NCBI GenBank assembly: GCA_963839955.1
Contig: CAWIXB010000001.1
Coordinates: forward strand, 3,658,001-3,722,000
DNA: 64,000 nucleotides
From: CAWIXB01 sp963839955
GTDB lineage: Bacteria > Actinomycetota > Actinomycetes > JACCUZ01
Direction: 5' to 3'
Below the pieces are notes generated by a model. The model saw only the letters and a list, made by a program, of their open reading frames with translations, was not told where the DNA came from and made no database searches. Shown here one piece after another: positions 51,007-59,527 of the stretch. Numbering within the stretch: position 1 is the first letter of the stretch; each line of letters begins with the position of its first letter. The position numbers and the translations under genes are program-made.

Positions 51007-51046
51007 AGCCTACTTGACTTAAACCTGACTTCAACTTGCACCCTGG
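51007..51046. promoter_or_regulatory. soxR/SDR divergent promoter region with SoxR-type repeats
   Basis: Between soxR and the divergent SDR lie TAGGCT (-10 of soxR, 51012-51007) and the partly palindromic stretch ACTTGACTTAAACC/TGACTTCAACTTG with TTGA and TCAA half-sites. A match to the SoxR box is only partial by eye. Confidence 0.4.
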
Positions 51047-51079
51047 CAGCACTTCATTCATCGACCAGGGAGTTCACAC

Positions 51080-51784
51080 ATGCAGGTCGCACTCGTCACC
51101 GGAGCCTCGCGCGGACTGGGTCTCGCGCTCGCCCGCGAGCTCGCGCACCGGGGCTGGTCCCTCGTGCTCGACGCGCGAAGGGCCGACGACCTCAACCGAG
51201 AGGCAGCCGTGCTGAGCCAGATCACCGAGGTCGTCGCGCTGCCCGGCGACGTGGCCGATCCGGAACATCGTCGCGCCTTGTCGGACGCCGTGACCCGGCT
51301 GGGCCGGCTCGACCTGCTGGTCAACAACGCGAGCACGCTCGGGCCGAGCCCGCTGCCGCCGTTGTCGGTCTACCCGCTCGACCAGCTCGAGGACGTCCTA
51401 CGGACGAACGTCGTGGGTCCGCTGGGACTCGTCCAGGAGCTGCTCCCGCTGCTCGTCCGCAGCGATGGGACCGTCGTCCAGCTCAGCTCGGACGCGGCGG
51501 TCGAGGCCTACCCCGGCTGGGGCGGGTACGGCGCGTCGAAGGCCGCCCTCGACCAGGTCACCGCGGTCCTCGCGGCCGAGACGCCGGAGCTGCGCTGCTA
51601 TGCCTTCGACCCTGGCGACATGCGCACCGAGATGCACCAGCGGGCCTATCCGGGAGAGGACATCTCCGACCGGCCGGAGCCCTCCACCGTGGTCCCCGTC
51701 CTGTTGCGCCTTCTTGCCGACGCGCCGCCGAGCGGGCGCTACCGCGCCGGCGAACTCGCCGTAGCAGTCCCGGCGTCGCGATGA
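51080..51784 (+). CDS. SDR-family oxidoreductase
   Basis: The 234-residue classical SDR has TGASRGLGLALARELA (cofactor site), NNASTLG, catalytic Ser in LSSDAAVEAYPGWGGYGASKAAL with YGASK (about residues 150-154). GGGAGTTCACAC lies before the ATG. It is divergent from soxR and overlaps the QueA-like gene by four bases (ATGA). The substrate is unknown; context suggests a redox-stress function or partnership with the QueA-like enzyme. Confidence 0.9.
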   Translation: MQVALVTGASRGLGLALARELAHRGWSLVLDARRADDLNREAAVLSQITEVVALPGDVADPEHRRALSDAVTRLGRLDLLVNNASTLGPSPLPPLSVYPLDQLEDVLRTNVVGPLGLVQELLPLLVRSDGTVVQLSSDAAVEAYPGWGGYGASKAALDQVTAVLAAETPELRCYAFDPGDMRTEMHQRAYPGEDISDRPEPSTVVPVLLRLLADAPPSGRYRAGELAVAVPASR

Positions 51785-52833
51785 CGCCGCTGCTGGCCCC
51801 GAGCGTCCGCTTCGAGCTTCCCGCCGATCTGGCCGCGACGAGCCCACCGGAGCATCGCGGCCTGGCCCGCGACGGCGTGCGGCTGCTCGTGGCCGACGAC
51901 GCCCGCGTGCGGCACGCGCGCTTCCACGACCTGCCGCAGTTCCTCGCGCCCGGTGACCTCGTCGTCGTGAACACCTCGGCGACCCTTTCGGCCGCTGTCG
52001 ACGGCACACGCAGGGGTGGCCCCGTGACCCTGCACTTCTCGACACCGCTGGACGACGGGACGTGGGTGGTCGAGCTGCGCAGTCCCGACGGGGCGCAGCG
52101 GGTGCGCGACGGGCGCTCCGGCGAACGCATCGGGCTGCCCGCCGGAACCGTGCTCACGCTGCTCGGGCCTCACTCACCCGGCCTCGACACCGGCGACGTA
52201 CGCCTGTGGCGCGCCCACGTCGCCGTCGAAGGGTCGGTCGAGTCGTTCCTGGCCAAGGTCGGCCGTCCCATCAGCTACGGGTACCTCGACGGCCGCTGGC
52301 CGATCGAGGACTACCAGACGGTGTTCGCCAGCCACCCGGGCAGCGCCGAGATGCCCAGTGCCGGTCGCCCGTTCAGCGCCTCGACCGTGGCCGACCTGAT
52401 CACGGCGGGCGTCCTCGTCGCTCCGGTCACCCTGCACGCCGGCGTCTCGTCGCTCGAGTCCGGCGAACCACCGCCCGCGGAGCGCTTCCGCGTTCCGCAG
52501 GCCACCGCTGACCTCGTCGGCCTGGTGCGGCAACGCGGTGGCCGAGTGATCGCCGTGGGGACGACGGTCACGCGCGCACTCGAGAGCGTGGCCGGCGACG
52601 ACGGGTCAGTGCATGCCGCCGAGGGCTGGACAGACCTCGTCCTCGGCCCCGGCCGCCCGACCCGGGTCATCGATGGCATCGTCACCGGTCTGCACGACCC
52701 CGACGCCTCACACCTGCTGCTCCTCGAGGCGGTGGTCGGCGCGGAGACCGTGGTCCGGTCGTACGACGAGGCGCTCGCGACGCGCTACCTGTGGCACGAG
52801 TTCGGCGACAGCTGCCTCTTGCTGCGTGGGTAG
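51781..52833 (+). CDS. QueA-family S-adenosylmethionine:tRNA ribosyltransferase-isomerase-like protein
   Basis: The 350-residue protein starts at ATG 51781. QueA landmarks are visible: FHDLPQFLAPGDLVVVNTSATLSA (key LAPGDLVVVN), a DYQTVFASHPGSAEMPSAGRPF block, VTLHAGVSS, VIAVGTTVTRALES and HLLLLEAVVG. True QueA makes epoxyqueuosine in tRNA; actinobacteria often carry only this homologue, without the rest of the queuosine pathway, so its substrate may differ. No other queuosine gene lies in the window. Confidence 0.85.
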   Translation: MTPLLAPSVRFELPADLAATSPPEHRGLARDGVRLLVADDARVRHARFHDLPQFLAPGDLVVVNTSATLSAAVDGTRRGGPVTLHFSTPLDDGTWVVELRSPDGAQRVRDGRSGERIGLPAGTVLTLLGPHSPGLDTGDVRLWRAHVAVEGSVESFLAKVGRPISYGYLDGRWPIEDYQTVFASHPGSAEMPSAGRPFSASTVADLITAGVLVAPVTLHAGVSSLESGEPPPAERFRVPQATADLVGLVRQRGGRVIAVGTTVTRALESVAGDDGSVHAAEGWTDLVLGPGRPTRVIDGIVTGLHDPDASHLLLLEAVVGAETVVRSYDEALATRYLWHEFGDSCLLLRG

Positions 52834-53001
52834 ACGAAGCGGGCGGCCCGGCAAGGCCCGGATCATCGATACGGCCAGGAATGACGATGCATTTGCCTCA
52901 GACAGCCTCGAAAGCTTGCTGAGAAGCCATGGCGTCGTCTTTCTTGTCCGAATCGCTGATCCGGCCTTGTCGAAACGACGTGCCGTCCACCCCCTCCGCC
53001 G

Positions 53002-53007
53002 TAGCCT
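53002..53007 (+). promoter_or_regulatory. -10 element of a leaderless promoter (arcA)
   Basis: TAGCCT, then TCGGCC and the ATG at 53014. The 180-bp gap after the QueA-like gene has no ribosome site next to the start codon. Confidence 0.55.
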
Positions 53008-53013
53008 TCGGCC

Positions 53014-54216
53014 ATGTCGCGTGCACCCGGGGTGGACAGTGAGGTCGGTCGCCTGCGCACCGTGCTGCTGCACCGCCCCGGCGACGAGCTCAAGCGGCTG
53101 ACCCCCCGCAACAACGACAAGCTCCTCTTCGACGGCATCCCCTGGGTTGGCCGGGCGCAGGACGAGCACGACGCCTTCGCAGCCGCGCTGCGCGACCACG
53201 GCGTCGAGGTGCTCTATCTCGCCGAGCTGCTGACCGAGGCACTCGAGGTGGAGGCGGCGCGCGAGGAGACCATCGCCGCAGTGCTCGCCGACCCGCGCCT
53301 CGGCGAGGCGTTGCACCGGGCCGTCGGGGCCCATCTGCGCGGGCTGCACCCGGCCGACCTGGCGGCCGTACTCACCGCCGGGCTGGCCCACGAGGAGCTC
53401 AGCCCGGTCGGCGGGCTCCCCTACCTGCTGATGGACCGGCACGACTTCGTCATCGACCCGCTGCCCAACCTGCTCTTCACCCGGGACTCCAGCGTCTGGA
53501 TCGGCGACCAGGTGGCGGTGACCAGCCTCGCCATGCCGGCCCGGTCGCGCGAGACCACGCTGACCCGAGCGATCTACCGGCATCACCCACGCTTCGTGGG
53601 CACCCGCCACGTCTACAGCCCCGACTTCGAACCGCTCGAAGGCGGTGACGTCCTCCTGCTCGCGTCGGGGGTGGTGGCGGTCGGCGTCGGGGAGCGCACC
53701 ACGCCGGCCGGTGTGGAGCGCCTCGCTCGCGCCGTGTTCCACCAGGGCCTCGCCTCCACCGTCCTCGCGGTGCCGATCGCCCAGGAGCGGGCGACCATGC
53801 ACCTGGACACGGTGTGCACGATGGTCGACGTCGACGCTGTGGTGATGTACCCCAACGTCGCCGACACCCTGTCCGCCTACACCGTCACCGACGGCGAGGC
53901 GTTGCACGTCAGCGGGCGCGAGCCGTTCCTGGTGGCCGCGGCGAAGGCCATGGGCATCGACACGCTGCGGATCATCGACACCGGCCTCGACCCGGTGACG
54001 GCGGAGCGGGAGCAGTGGGACGACGGCAACAACACGCTGGCCATCGGAGCGCGCCTGGCGGTGGCCTACGAGCGCAACACCGAGACCAACGCCCGCCTGG
54101 AGGAGGCCGGGATCGAGGTCGTGGCGATCGCCGGGAGCGAGCTGGGCAGCGGCCGGGGCGGGCCCCGCTGCATGTCCTGTCCGATCAGTCGTGACGGCGC
54201 TGGTGCTTCGTCCTGA
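53014..54216 (+). CDS. arcA: arginine deiminase
   Basis: The 400-residue protein has ADI motifs: VLLHRPGDELKRLTP, LLFTRDSSVWIGD (FTRD), FEPLEGGDVLLL (EGGD), MHLDTVCTMVDVD (HLD with the catalytic His) and GRGGPRCMSCPI with the nucleophile Cys near residue 388. It hydrolyses arginine to citrulline and ammonia. The usual partners arcB, arcC and an arginine/ornithine antiporter are absent around it, so it works alone or with genes elsewhere. Confidence 0.95.
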   Translation: MSRAPGVDSEVGRLRTVLLHRPGDELKRLTPRNNDKLLFDGIPWVGRAQDEHDAFAAALRDHGVEVLYLAELLTEALEVEAAREETIAAVLADPRLGEALHRAVGAHLRGLHPADLAAVLTAGLAHEELSPVGGLPYLLMDRHDFVIDPLPNLLFTRDSSVWIGDQVAVTSLAMPARSRETTLTRAIYRHHPRFVGTRHVYSPDFEPLEGGDVLLLASGVVAVGVGERTTPAGVERLARAVFHQGLASTVLAVPIAQERATMHLDTVCTMVDVDAVVMYPNVADTLSAYTVTDGEALHVSGREPFLVAAAKAMGIDTLRIIDTGLDPVTAEREQWDDGNNTLAIGARLAVAYERNTETNARLEEAGIEVVAIAGSELGSGRGGPRCMSCPISRDGAGASS

Positions 54217-54257
54217 TTTCGTGGCACCAGGGGCCGAATCACCCCGGAAACAGGGGA

Positions 54258-54297
54258 GCCCGAGCGCGACCGACGGGGGATGCAGTAGCGCTCGGGC
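54258..54297. terminator. hairpin between convergent genes
   Basis: GCCCGAGCGC (54258-54267) pairs perfectly with GCGCTCGGGC (54288-54297) around a 20-base loop, in the 176-bp gap between arcA (+) and the DUF5926 gene (-). It could stop transcription from both sides; there is no T-run. Confidence 0.5.
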
Positions 54298-54392
54298 CTG
54301 CACTCAACGATATCCGAAATGAGGATCTAGGTACGACGTTCGGTACCAGTTCGACCGCGCGTCGGCCCCGCTCGCACGCAGCGTGAGAGGGC

Positions 54393-55349
54393 TCAGCGCA
54401 GCGTGAGTTGACGGCTACGCAGCCCGTCCCGCGCTCGCCGCTGGTCCGGCCGCAGCGGGCTCGTCTCGGCGAGCGCCTCGTCCAGGCGAGCGGCGAGCGC
54501 CACCGCGGGCTCCTCGACCTCCTCGGCCGACGTACCAGCGGGCAGGTCCCAGACCGGCACCAGCACCCCGTGGGCGCGGAACGAGCCGATGTAGCGGGTG
54601 CCCTCGCCCAGCCGGTCGCCGTCGGCGACATGCAGGCGAGCGAGCGCGTCGAGCAGGGTGTCCTCGTCGTGGGGCATGACCCACCGCAGGTGCCGGCGAT
54701 CGCGGATGTCGCACCAGTACGCCGCCTCGACGGAGGCCAGCCGCACGGTGGGCACGACGGCCTCGTTCGCCCGCTCCATCGAGGCGACCACCTCGGGGCT
54801 GCGTTCCTCGCCACTGGCGAACCAGAAGTCGAACCCCTCGTGCACGGTGACCTCGAGCGGGCGGGTGAGGTCGAGCAGGTCCTGCAGTCGCGGGGCCGGC
54901 TTGTCCGCTGCGCCCGCGTCGACCTCGAGCGCGCGCAGCAGCGCCTCGGCGACGTCGCGGCTCGGATCGCCCGACCCCCCGGGCACCTGGAGGCCGACGA
55001 AGACCGTGCCGTCCTCGCGGACCAGCTCCGGCCACGCCATGGGCAGCACCGTGGCGAGCGTGACCTCGCGAGCACCGAGATCCTCGGTGACCTGGAGCGC
55101 GGCGGTCGCCGCGGGCACGATCTCGCGCAGTGCCACCCAGTCGCACTCCCCGGGAAGGCCCTCGAAGGGACGGGCGACGAAGGCCTCGGCCACCGCGCCG
55201 GCCGCTCGCCCGTGGCACGCCTTGTAGCGGCGCCCCGAGCCGCAGGGGCACGGCTCGCGCCCGCCGACGACCGGCACCTCGCTGGACGGCCCGGCCGAGG
55301 CCTTCGTGGCGGGACCGTTCGAGGGTCGGCGGGCGGTCTTCTTGCCCAT
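54393..55349 (-). CDS. DUF5926 family protein with SEC-C motif
   Basis: The start at ATG 55349 (MGKKTARRPSNGP) gives 318 residues. A basic disordered N-terminus leads to the SEC-C zinc motif REPCPCGSGRRYKACHG (about residues 33-49), followed by the actinobacterial DUF5926 core (FVARPFEGLPGECDWVALRE; key PGECDWVALREIVPAA). SEC-C motifs bind zinc and often contact SecB or ribosomes. Function of the family is unknown. It may be co-transcribed with the ATPase gene 136 bp upstream. Confidence 0.9.
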   Translation of the reverse strand: MGKKTARRPSNGPATKASAGPSSEVPVVGGREPCPCGSGRRYKACHGRAAGAVAEAFVARPFEGLPGECDWVALREIVPAATAALQVTEDLGAREVTLATVLPMAWPELVREDGTVFVGLQVPGGSGDPSRDVAEALLRALEVDAGAADKPAPRLQDLLDLTRPLEVTVHEGFDFWFASGEERSPEVVASMERANEAVVPTVRLASVEAAYWCDIRDRRHLRWVMPHDEDTLLDALARLHVADGDRLGEGTRYIGSFRAHGVLVPVWDLPAGTSAEEVEEPAVALAARLDEALAETSPLRPDQRRARDGLRSRQLTLR

Positions 55350-55485
55350 GAGGCGGCTCCGTGGGGTGCTGCGCCGCGGGCTGGGAGATTGCCGGCGCAA
55401 TTCGCGCGAGACTAGCGCGGAGGGTAGGTGGTCCCGTCGGTCATCCGCTGGTGCCCATGCTGACGGCTTGCCGTGCGCGTTGCGC

Positions 55486-55917
55486 TCAGCCCGCCGTGCT
55501 CATGCTCAGCCGGCTGCGCGGCACCTCGGCCCAGACGGTCACCGAGTCGGCGGCCTCCTTGACGCCCCACTTGCGCGTCACGTGGCGCACGATCTCGAGC
55601 CCACGCCCGCCCAGGGCGGACACGGCGGCGACCGCCGCGTGCGGCCGGGTGGTGGCGCCACCGTCGGTGATCTCGATGTACATGCAGTCATCATCGACCG
55701 ACCAGCGAACGGAGATCTCGCCGGTGGCCAGCGGAGCCGCGTGCCTGATGGCGTTGCTCACCAGCTCGGAGAGCACCAGCACCGCGTCGTCGCTGTCCAT
55801 GGCGTCGACGCCGCGCTCACGCAGCTCGTCGGCGAAGGCATGCCTGACCATGGCAACGCTGGAACGCGAGTGCGGCACGGAAACGTACGACGAGACGCCA
55901 CGCTGGGCAGTCATCAT
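55486..55917 (-). CDS. RsbW-like anti-sigma/ATP-binding protein
   Basis: The 143-residue protein is a stand-alone HATPase_c_2 domain: LVLSELVSNAIRHAAPL (N box, about 47-63), EITDGGATTRPH (G1 box) and ALGGRGLEIVRHVTRKWGV (G2 box). Proteins of this group bind sigma factors or anti-anti-sigma proteins and are very common in actinomycetes. AGGAGTGGAAACGC stands before two adjacent ATG codons. No sigma or anti-anti-sigma gene is adjacent, so the partner is unknown. Confidence 0.9.
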   Translation of the reverse strand: MMTAQRGVSSYVSVPHSRSSVAMVRHAFADELRERGVDAMDSDDAVLVLSELVSNAIRHAAPLATGEISVRWSVDDDCMYIEITDGGATTRPHAAVAAVSALGGRGLEIVRHVTRKWGVKEAADSVTVWAEVPRSRLSMSTAG

Positions 55918-56028
55918 GCGTTTCCACTCCTGCCCGGTCGGCGTTTTTTGGGTATGGATGTCCCGTTCCCGAGAGCGGGGGGCCGAAACAGCATGGGCGC
56001 CGCCATCGGGCCTGGCACGAGAGCAATG

Positions 56029-56853
56029 TCACCCGTATGCGCGGCCCAAGGCGGAAAGCACCCGACGCGGCTTGTTGGTGATGATGGCATCGACCCCGAG
56101 CTCCAGGCACAGGTCGATGTCGGCGCGGCTGTCGACCGTCCACACGTGCGCGAGGTAGCCCTTGCGGTGCAGCCGGTGGATGTAGCCGGGGTCCGCACGG
56201 ACGATCTCGATGCTCGGCCCGGCCAGGCCGGCAGCGGGCGGTAACGATCCGTCACGGAAGCGGAGCGGGAGACGCTCCATGAGCAGCGCCGTCGGCAGCT
56301 GGGGCGCGAGCTGGCGTACCCGGCGCAGCGAGAGCTGGGAGAAGCTCATCACCCGGGCAGCGGGCGGCCCGTCCGGGCCGGGGCGGGTGAACCCGAACCC
56401 GTCGAGCAGCTCGATGAGGCGGCGCTCGACCAGCCCGGCGTACCGCGTCGGATGCTTGGTCTCGACAGCCACCTCGACCCGGCGACCTGCGTCCGCGACG
56501 GTCTCCAGCAGGCGGCGAAGCGTCAACAGCTCGGCGCGGTCGCGGTCGGGCACCTCCGGCTCCTCGAGGTCTTCCCAGGTGTCCCGCCAGGACCCCCAGT
56601 CGAGCTCACTGAGCTCGGCGAGCTCGAGGGTGGACACGACACCACGCCCGGAGGATGTCCGGTCGATGCGGCGGTCGTGCACGCAGACCAGGTGCCCGTC
56701 ACGAGTGAGTCGCACGTCGCACTCGAGGGCGTCGGCGCCGTCTTCGATGGCTCGGCGGTAGGCGGCCAGGGTGTGTTCGGGCGCCTCGTCGGAGGAGCCG
56801 CGATGAGCCACGACCTGGGTCGTCCCGAGGGCGCTCGGGTCCGCTTCGGCCAC
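56029..56853 (-). CDS. glycerophosphodiester phosphodiesterase
   Basis: From GTG 56853 the protein has 274 residues. GDPD signatures: VVAHRGSSDEAPEHTLAAY (catalytic His-Arg), DALECDVRLTRDGHLVCVHD (Glu-Asp metal site and second His) and VAVETKHP. The end AHVWTVDSRADIDLCLELGVDAIITNKP (key VWTVDSRADIDLCLELGVDA) is typical. It lacks a signal peptide and would hydrolyse glycerophosphodiesters in the cytoplasm. Confidence 0.93.
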   Translation of the reverse strand: MAEADPSALGTTQVVAHRGSSDEAPEHTLAAYRRAIEDGADALECDVRLTRDGHLVCVHDRRIDRTSSGRGVVSTLELAELSELDWGSWRDTWEDLEEPEVPDRDRAELLTLRRLLETVADAGRRVEVAVETKHPTRYAGLVERRLIELLDGFGFTRPGPDGPPAARVMSFSQLSLRRVRQLAPQLPTALLMERLPLRFRDGSLPPAAGLAGPSIEIVRADPGYIHRLHRKGYLAHVWTVDSRADIDLCLELGVDAIITNKPRRVLSALGRAYG

Positions 56854-56924
56854 GCCACCATCGTGCCACCCGCGGGGTCGTGCCACCGCGCGGCACACCG
56901 CCAGTGCAAGCCGGCCTCAGTGTC

Positions 56925-57785
56925 TCACTTGAGCAGGCGCGAGAGCCGACGGTCGGCCAGCGGCTTGCCACCCGTCTGACAGGTCGGGCAGTACTGCAGC
57001 GACGAGTCGGCGAAGGACACCTCGCGCACCTCGTCGCCGCAGACCGGGCAGGGCAGGCCGGTGCGGCCGTGCACCCGCATGGCCGACTTCTTCTCCGCCT
57101 TCAGCTTGCCGGCGCCGAGACCGCGGGAGCGCTCGACGGCGTCCTCCAGGACGTGTCGCAAGGCGTCGTAGAGACCTTCGACCTCCTCCTCGCGCAGGCT
57201 GCCCGCAACCCGGAACGGCGAGAGACGCGCCGCGTGCAGCACCTCGTCGGAGTAGGCGTTGCCCACCCCTGCGAGCACCGACTGGTCACGCAGGAGCCCC
57301 TTGAGCTGCTGGCGGGCGCCGCTCAGGATCGCCGCCAGCGCAGCGACGTCGAAGCCGGGCGCCAGCGGGTCGGGCCCCAGACGGGCCACCCCGGGCACGT
57401 CGTACGGCGAGCGCACGACGTAGACGGCGAGGCGCTTCTGCGTCCCCGCCTCCGTGAGGTCGAACCCCGAGCCGTCGTCGAGGTGCACGCGGGCGGCGAG
57501 CGGTCCCTTGCCGGGCTTGGGCGGCACGGAGGACAGCGACTCGCTCCACCGAAGCCAGCCGGCGCGGGCCAGATGGGTGACGAAGTGCAGGCCCGAGACG
57601 TCGAGGTCGAGGAACTTGCCGAGCCGCTGGACCCCCGTCACCTCGAGCCCCTGAAGGGCGCTCACGGGCGGGTCGTAGGTCTTGAGCACGCTGAAGGCGG
57701 CCAGGTCGACCCGTGCGACCACGCGGCCGACCGCACGCTCGGTGAGGAAGTCGGCCAGCGCCTGCACCTCGGGAAGCTCGGGCAC
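56925..57785 (-). CDS. Fpg/Nei-family DNA glycosylase
   Basis: The GTG at 57785 yields the essential N-terminus PELPEVQAL after Met removal (Pro2 nucleophile, Glu3). The helix-two-turn-helix region (QLKGLLRDQSVLAGVGNAYSDEVL; key DQSVLAGVGNAYSDE) and the four-cysteine zinc finger (CPVCGDEVREVSFADSSLQYCPTC; Cys at about 245, 248, 265 and 268) are complete. It removes oxidised bases and nicks the strand. The sequence departs from standard MutM in the N-terminal half, so I do not choose between fpg and nei. Confidence 0.92.
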   Translation of the reverse strand: MPELPEVQALADFLTERAVGRVVARVDLAAFSVLKTYDPPVSALQGLEVTGVQRLGKFLDLDVSGLHFVTHLARAGWLRWSESLSSVPPKPGKGPLAARVHLDDGSGFDLTEAGTQKRLAVYVVRSPYDVPGVARLGPDPLAPGFDVAALAAILSGARQQLKGLLRDQSVLAGVGNAYSDEVLHAARLSPFRVAGSLREEEVEGLYDALRHVLEDAVERSRGLGAGKLKAEKKSAMRVHGRTGLPCPVCGDEVREVSFADSSLQYCPTCQTGGKPLADRRLSRLLK

Positions 57786-57950
57786 CGCTCGATTCTGCCG
57801 CACGGGCCATCCGAGTGGATGTGTCCAGTCGGATGACCCTTCTGCCGAACTCAAGGGAGACGCGCCGGCACGCCTCCGCAGGTGTCGTCCGGCCCGGTCA
57901 CGCGGAGGCGCCTGGTCTCAAGTTTCGTGCACGACGGCTCGCCCACAGAC

Positions 57951-57990
57951 GCGGCGCCGGTTCCGGGAGGAGGGGCCCGGGACCGGCGCC
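57951..57990 (-). terminator. GC hairpin downstream of tRNA-Leu
   Basis: GGCGCCGGTTCC and GGGACCGGCGCC flank a short loop, a stem of about 11 bp with one mismatch. It lies 32 bases after the 3' end of tRNA-Leu on the minus strand. The rest of 57786-58021 shows no gene. Confidence 0.55.
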
Positions 57991-58021
57991 GTTCCAATGT
58001 CAGGCGCACCTCACACGCCCG

Positions 58022-58105
58022 TGCGCGAGGGGGGAGTTGAACCCCCACGTCCTTTCGGACACACGGACCTGAACCGTGCGCGTCTGCCTATTCCGCCACT
58101 CGCGC
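58022..58105 (-). tRNA. tRNA-Leu (CAG)
   Basis: On the minus strand the acceptor GCGCGAG pairs with CTCGCGC. The anticodon is CAG (58071-58069) in the loop TTCAGGT, a class II variable arm (TGTCCGAAAGGACGT) is present, and the T arm GGGGGTTCAACTCCCCC is intact. A discriminator A follows, as expected for leucine. CCA is not encoded. Confidence 0.95.
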
Positions 58106-58285
58106 GAGCGCCGAAATGCTACCAGCCGTGACGATGCCGACCCGGTGGCCGATCCGCCCCCTGGCACCGTGAGGCATAGCCCCCAGCCGCACGGGGAACA
58201 GGCACCTTCCAGCGCCCGGATACGATCGCGTAGCCGGGCCTTGACGTATGGAGATGCCCCGGCCAATCGGCTGAGGAGGTGAGGC

Positions 58286-59023
58286 ATGGGCGTCCTGCAG
58301 CGCTTCGAACGGCGAATCGAGGAGATGGTGAACCGGCCCTTCGCCCGTGCCTTCAAGGCCGAGGTGCAGCCCGTCGAGATCGCCAGCGCCCTCATGCGTG
58401 AGTGCGGCGACCGGGCCGCGATCGTCGCGAAGGGCCGGACGATGGTGCCCAACGAGTTCACCGTGGCGCTCGGTGCACATGATCACGAGCGTCTCAGTGT
58501 CTATGCCGGTCCGCTCGGCGAGGAGCTCGCCTCGATGGTGCGCGACTACGCGCAGGAGCAGCGCTACTCCTTCCTGGGCCCGGTCACCGTTGTCTTCGAG
58601 CGCGACGAGGAGCTCGACACCGGGCGCTTCCGGGTCCGCAGCACGGCGGTGGCCGGCGCGGTGCCCAACACCGCTGACCGGGGTACGACGGGCGTGGCCG
58701 TAGGCGGCGACCGCGGGACCCCGTGGCTCGAGGTCGGGCGCACGACTTACGCACTCGCCGGTCCGGTGACCCGGGTCGGGCGGGGCAATGAGACCGACCT
58801 GCGCATCGACGACCCCGGCGTCTCCCGCAACCACGCAGAGTTCCGCGTTCGGGACGGCGAGGTCACCGTCATCGACGTCGGGTCGACCAACGGTGTGGTG
58901 GTCGAGGGCAGGCGAGTGAAGCAGGCACCGCTCGACGACGGCGCCACCGTCGTGCTCGGCAACACGACGCTCGTCTACCACTCCGGCTCCGGGGCCGGTT
59001 CGATGCCCGGCTCGATGCCATGA
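58286..59023 (+). CDS. fhaA: FHA-domain protein FhaA (DUF3662)
   Basis: The 245-residue protein starts after a strong GAGGAGGTGAGGC site. The N-terminal DUF3662 domain (MGVLQRFERRIEEMVNRPFARAF to about 120) and a C-terminal FHA domain (VGRGNETDLRIDDPGVSRNHAEF; key SRNHAEF and GSTNG) are present; the linker is much shorter than in mycobacteria. FhaA binds phosphothreonines made by PknA/PknB and links them to MurJ and wall synthesis. It opens the fhaAB-pstP-rodA-pbpA-pknA run. Confidence 0.96.
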   Translation: MGVLQRFERRIEEMVNRPFARAFKAEVQPVEIASALMRECGDRAAIVAKGRTMVPNEFTVALGAHDHERLSVYAGPLGEELASMVRDYAQEQRYSFLGPVTVVFERDEELDTGRFRVRSTAVAGAVPNTADRGTTGVAVGGDRGTPWLEVGRTTYALAGPVTRVGRGNETDLRIDDPGVSRNHAEFRVRDGEVTVIDVGSTNGVVVEGRRVKQAPLDDGATVVLGNTTLVYHSGSGAGSMPGSMP

Positions 59024-59523
59024 GCGAGATGTCCGAGCTCACCCTCACGATCATCCGACTCGGCTTCCTGGCGGTGCTCTGGCTGTTCGTCCTGACCGCG
59101 GTCAAGGTCATGAGCTCCGACCTGTTCGGCCGGCGCGTCACCAAGGGTGCCGGCCGGCGCCCGGCTGCTGCTCCCGCCCCGCGCCAGCAACGACAGGCCA
59201 AGCCACCCAAGCCCGCGAAGGGCAAGCGAGGGGTGCCCAGCGTCCTCGTCGTGACGCAGGGTGCCCTCGCCGGCACGAGCGTGCGCCTCGCCGAGGCAGC
59301 CGTCACACTCGGCCGGTCGCAGGAGTCCACCATCGTGCTCGACGACGACTACGTGTCCAGCCGGCACGCGCGGGTCTTCCCGCGCAACGGTCAGTGGTAC
59401 GTCGAGGACATGGGCTCGACCAACGGCACCTACCTCGAGCGGGCCAAGGTGAGCGGTCCGACCCCGGTGAAGATCGGCACGCCGATCCGTATCGGCAAGA
59501 CCGTCGTCGAGCTGCGGAAGTAG
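59020..59523 (+). CDS. fhaB: FHA-domain membrane protein FhaB (FipA)
   Basis: The 167-residue protein has an N-terminal membrane helix (TLTIIRLGFLAVLWLFVLTAV), a Pro/Lys-rich linker and a C-terminal FHA domain (TLGRSQESTIVLDDDYVSSRHARVF; GSTNGTYL). It binds phosphorylated partners at the septum. The ATG overlaps the fhaA stop (ATGA). Confidence 0.96.
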   Translation: MSEMSELTLTIIRLGFLAVLWLFVLTAVKVMSSDLFGRRVTKGAGRRPAAAPAPRQQRQAKPPKPAKGKRGVPSVLVVTQGALAGTSVRLAEAAVTLGRSQESTIVLDDDYVSSRHARVFPRNGQWYVEDMGSTNGTYLERAKVSGPTPVKIGTPIRIGKTVVELRK

Positions 59524-59527
59524 GCCG

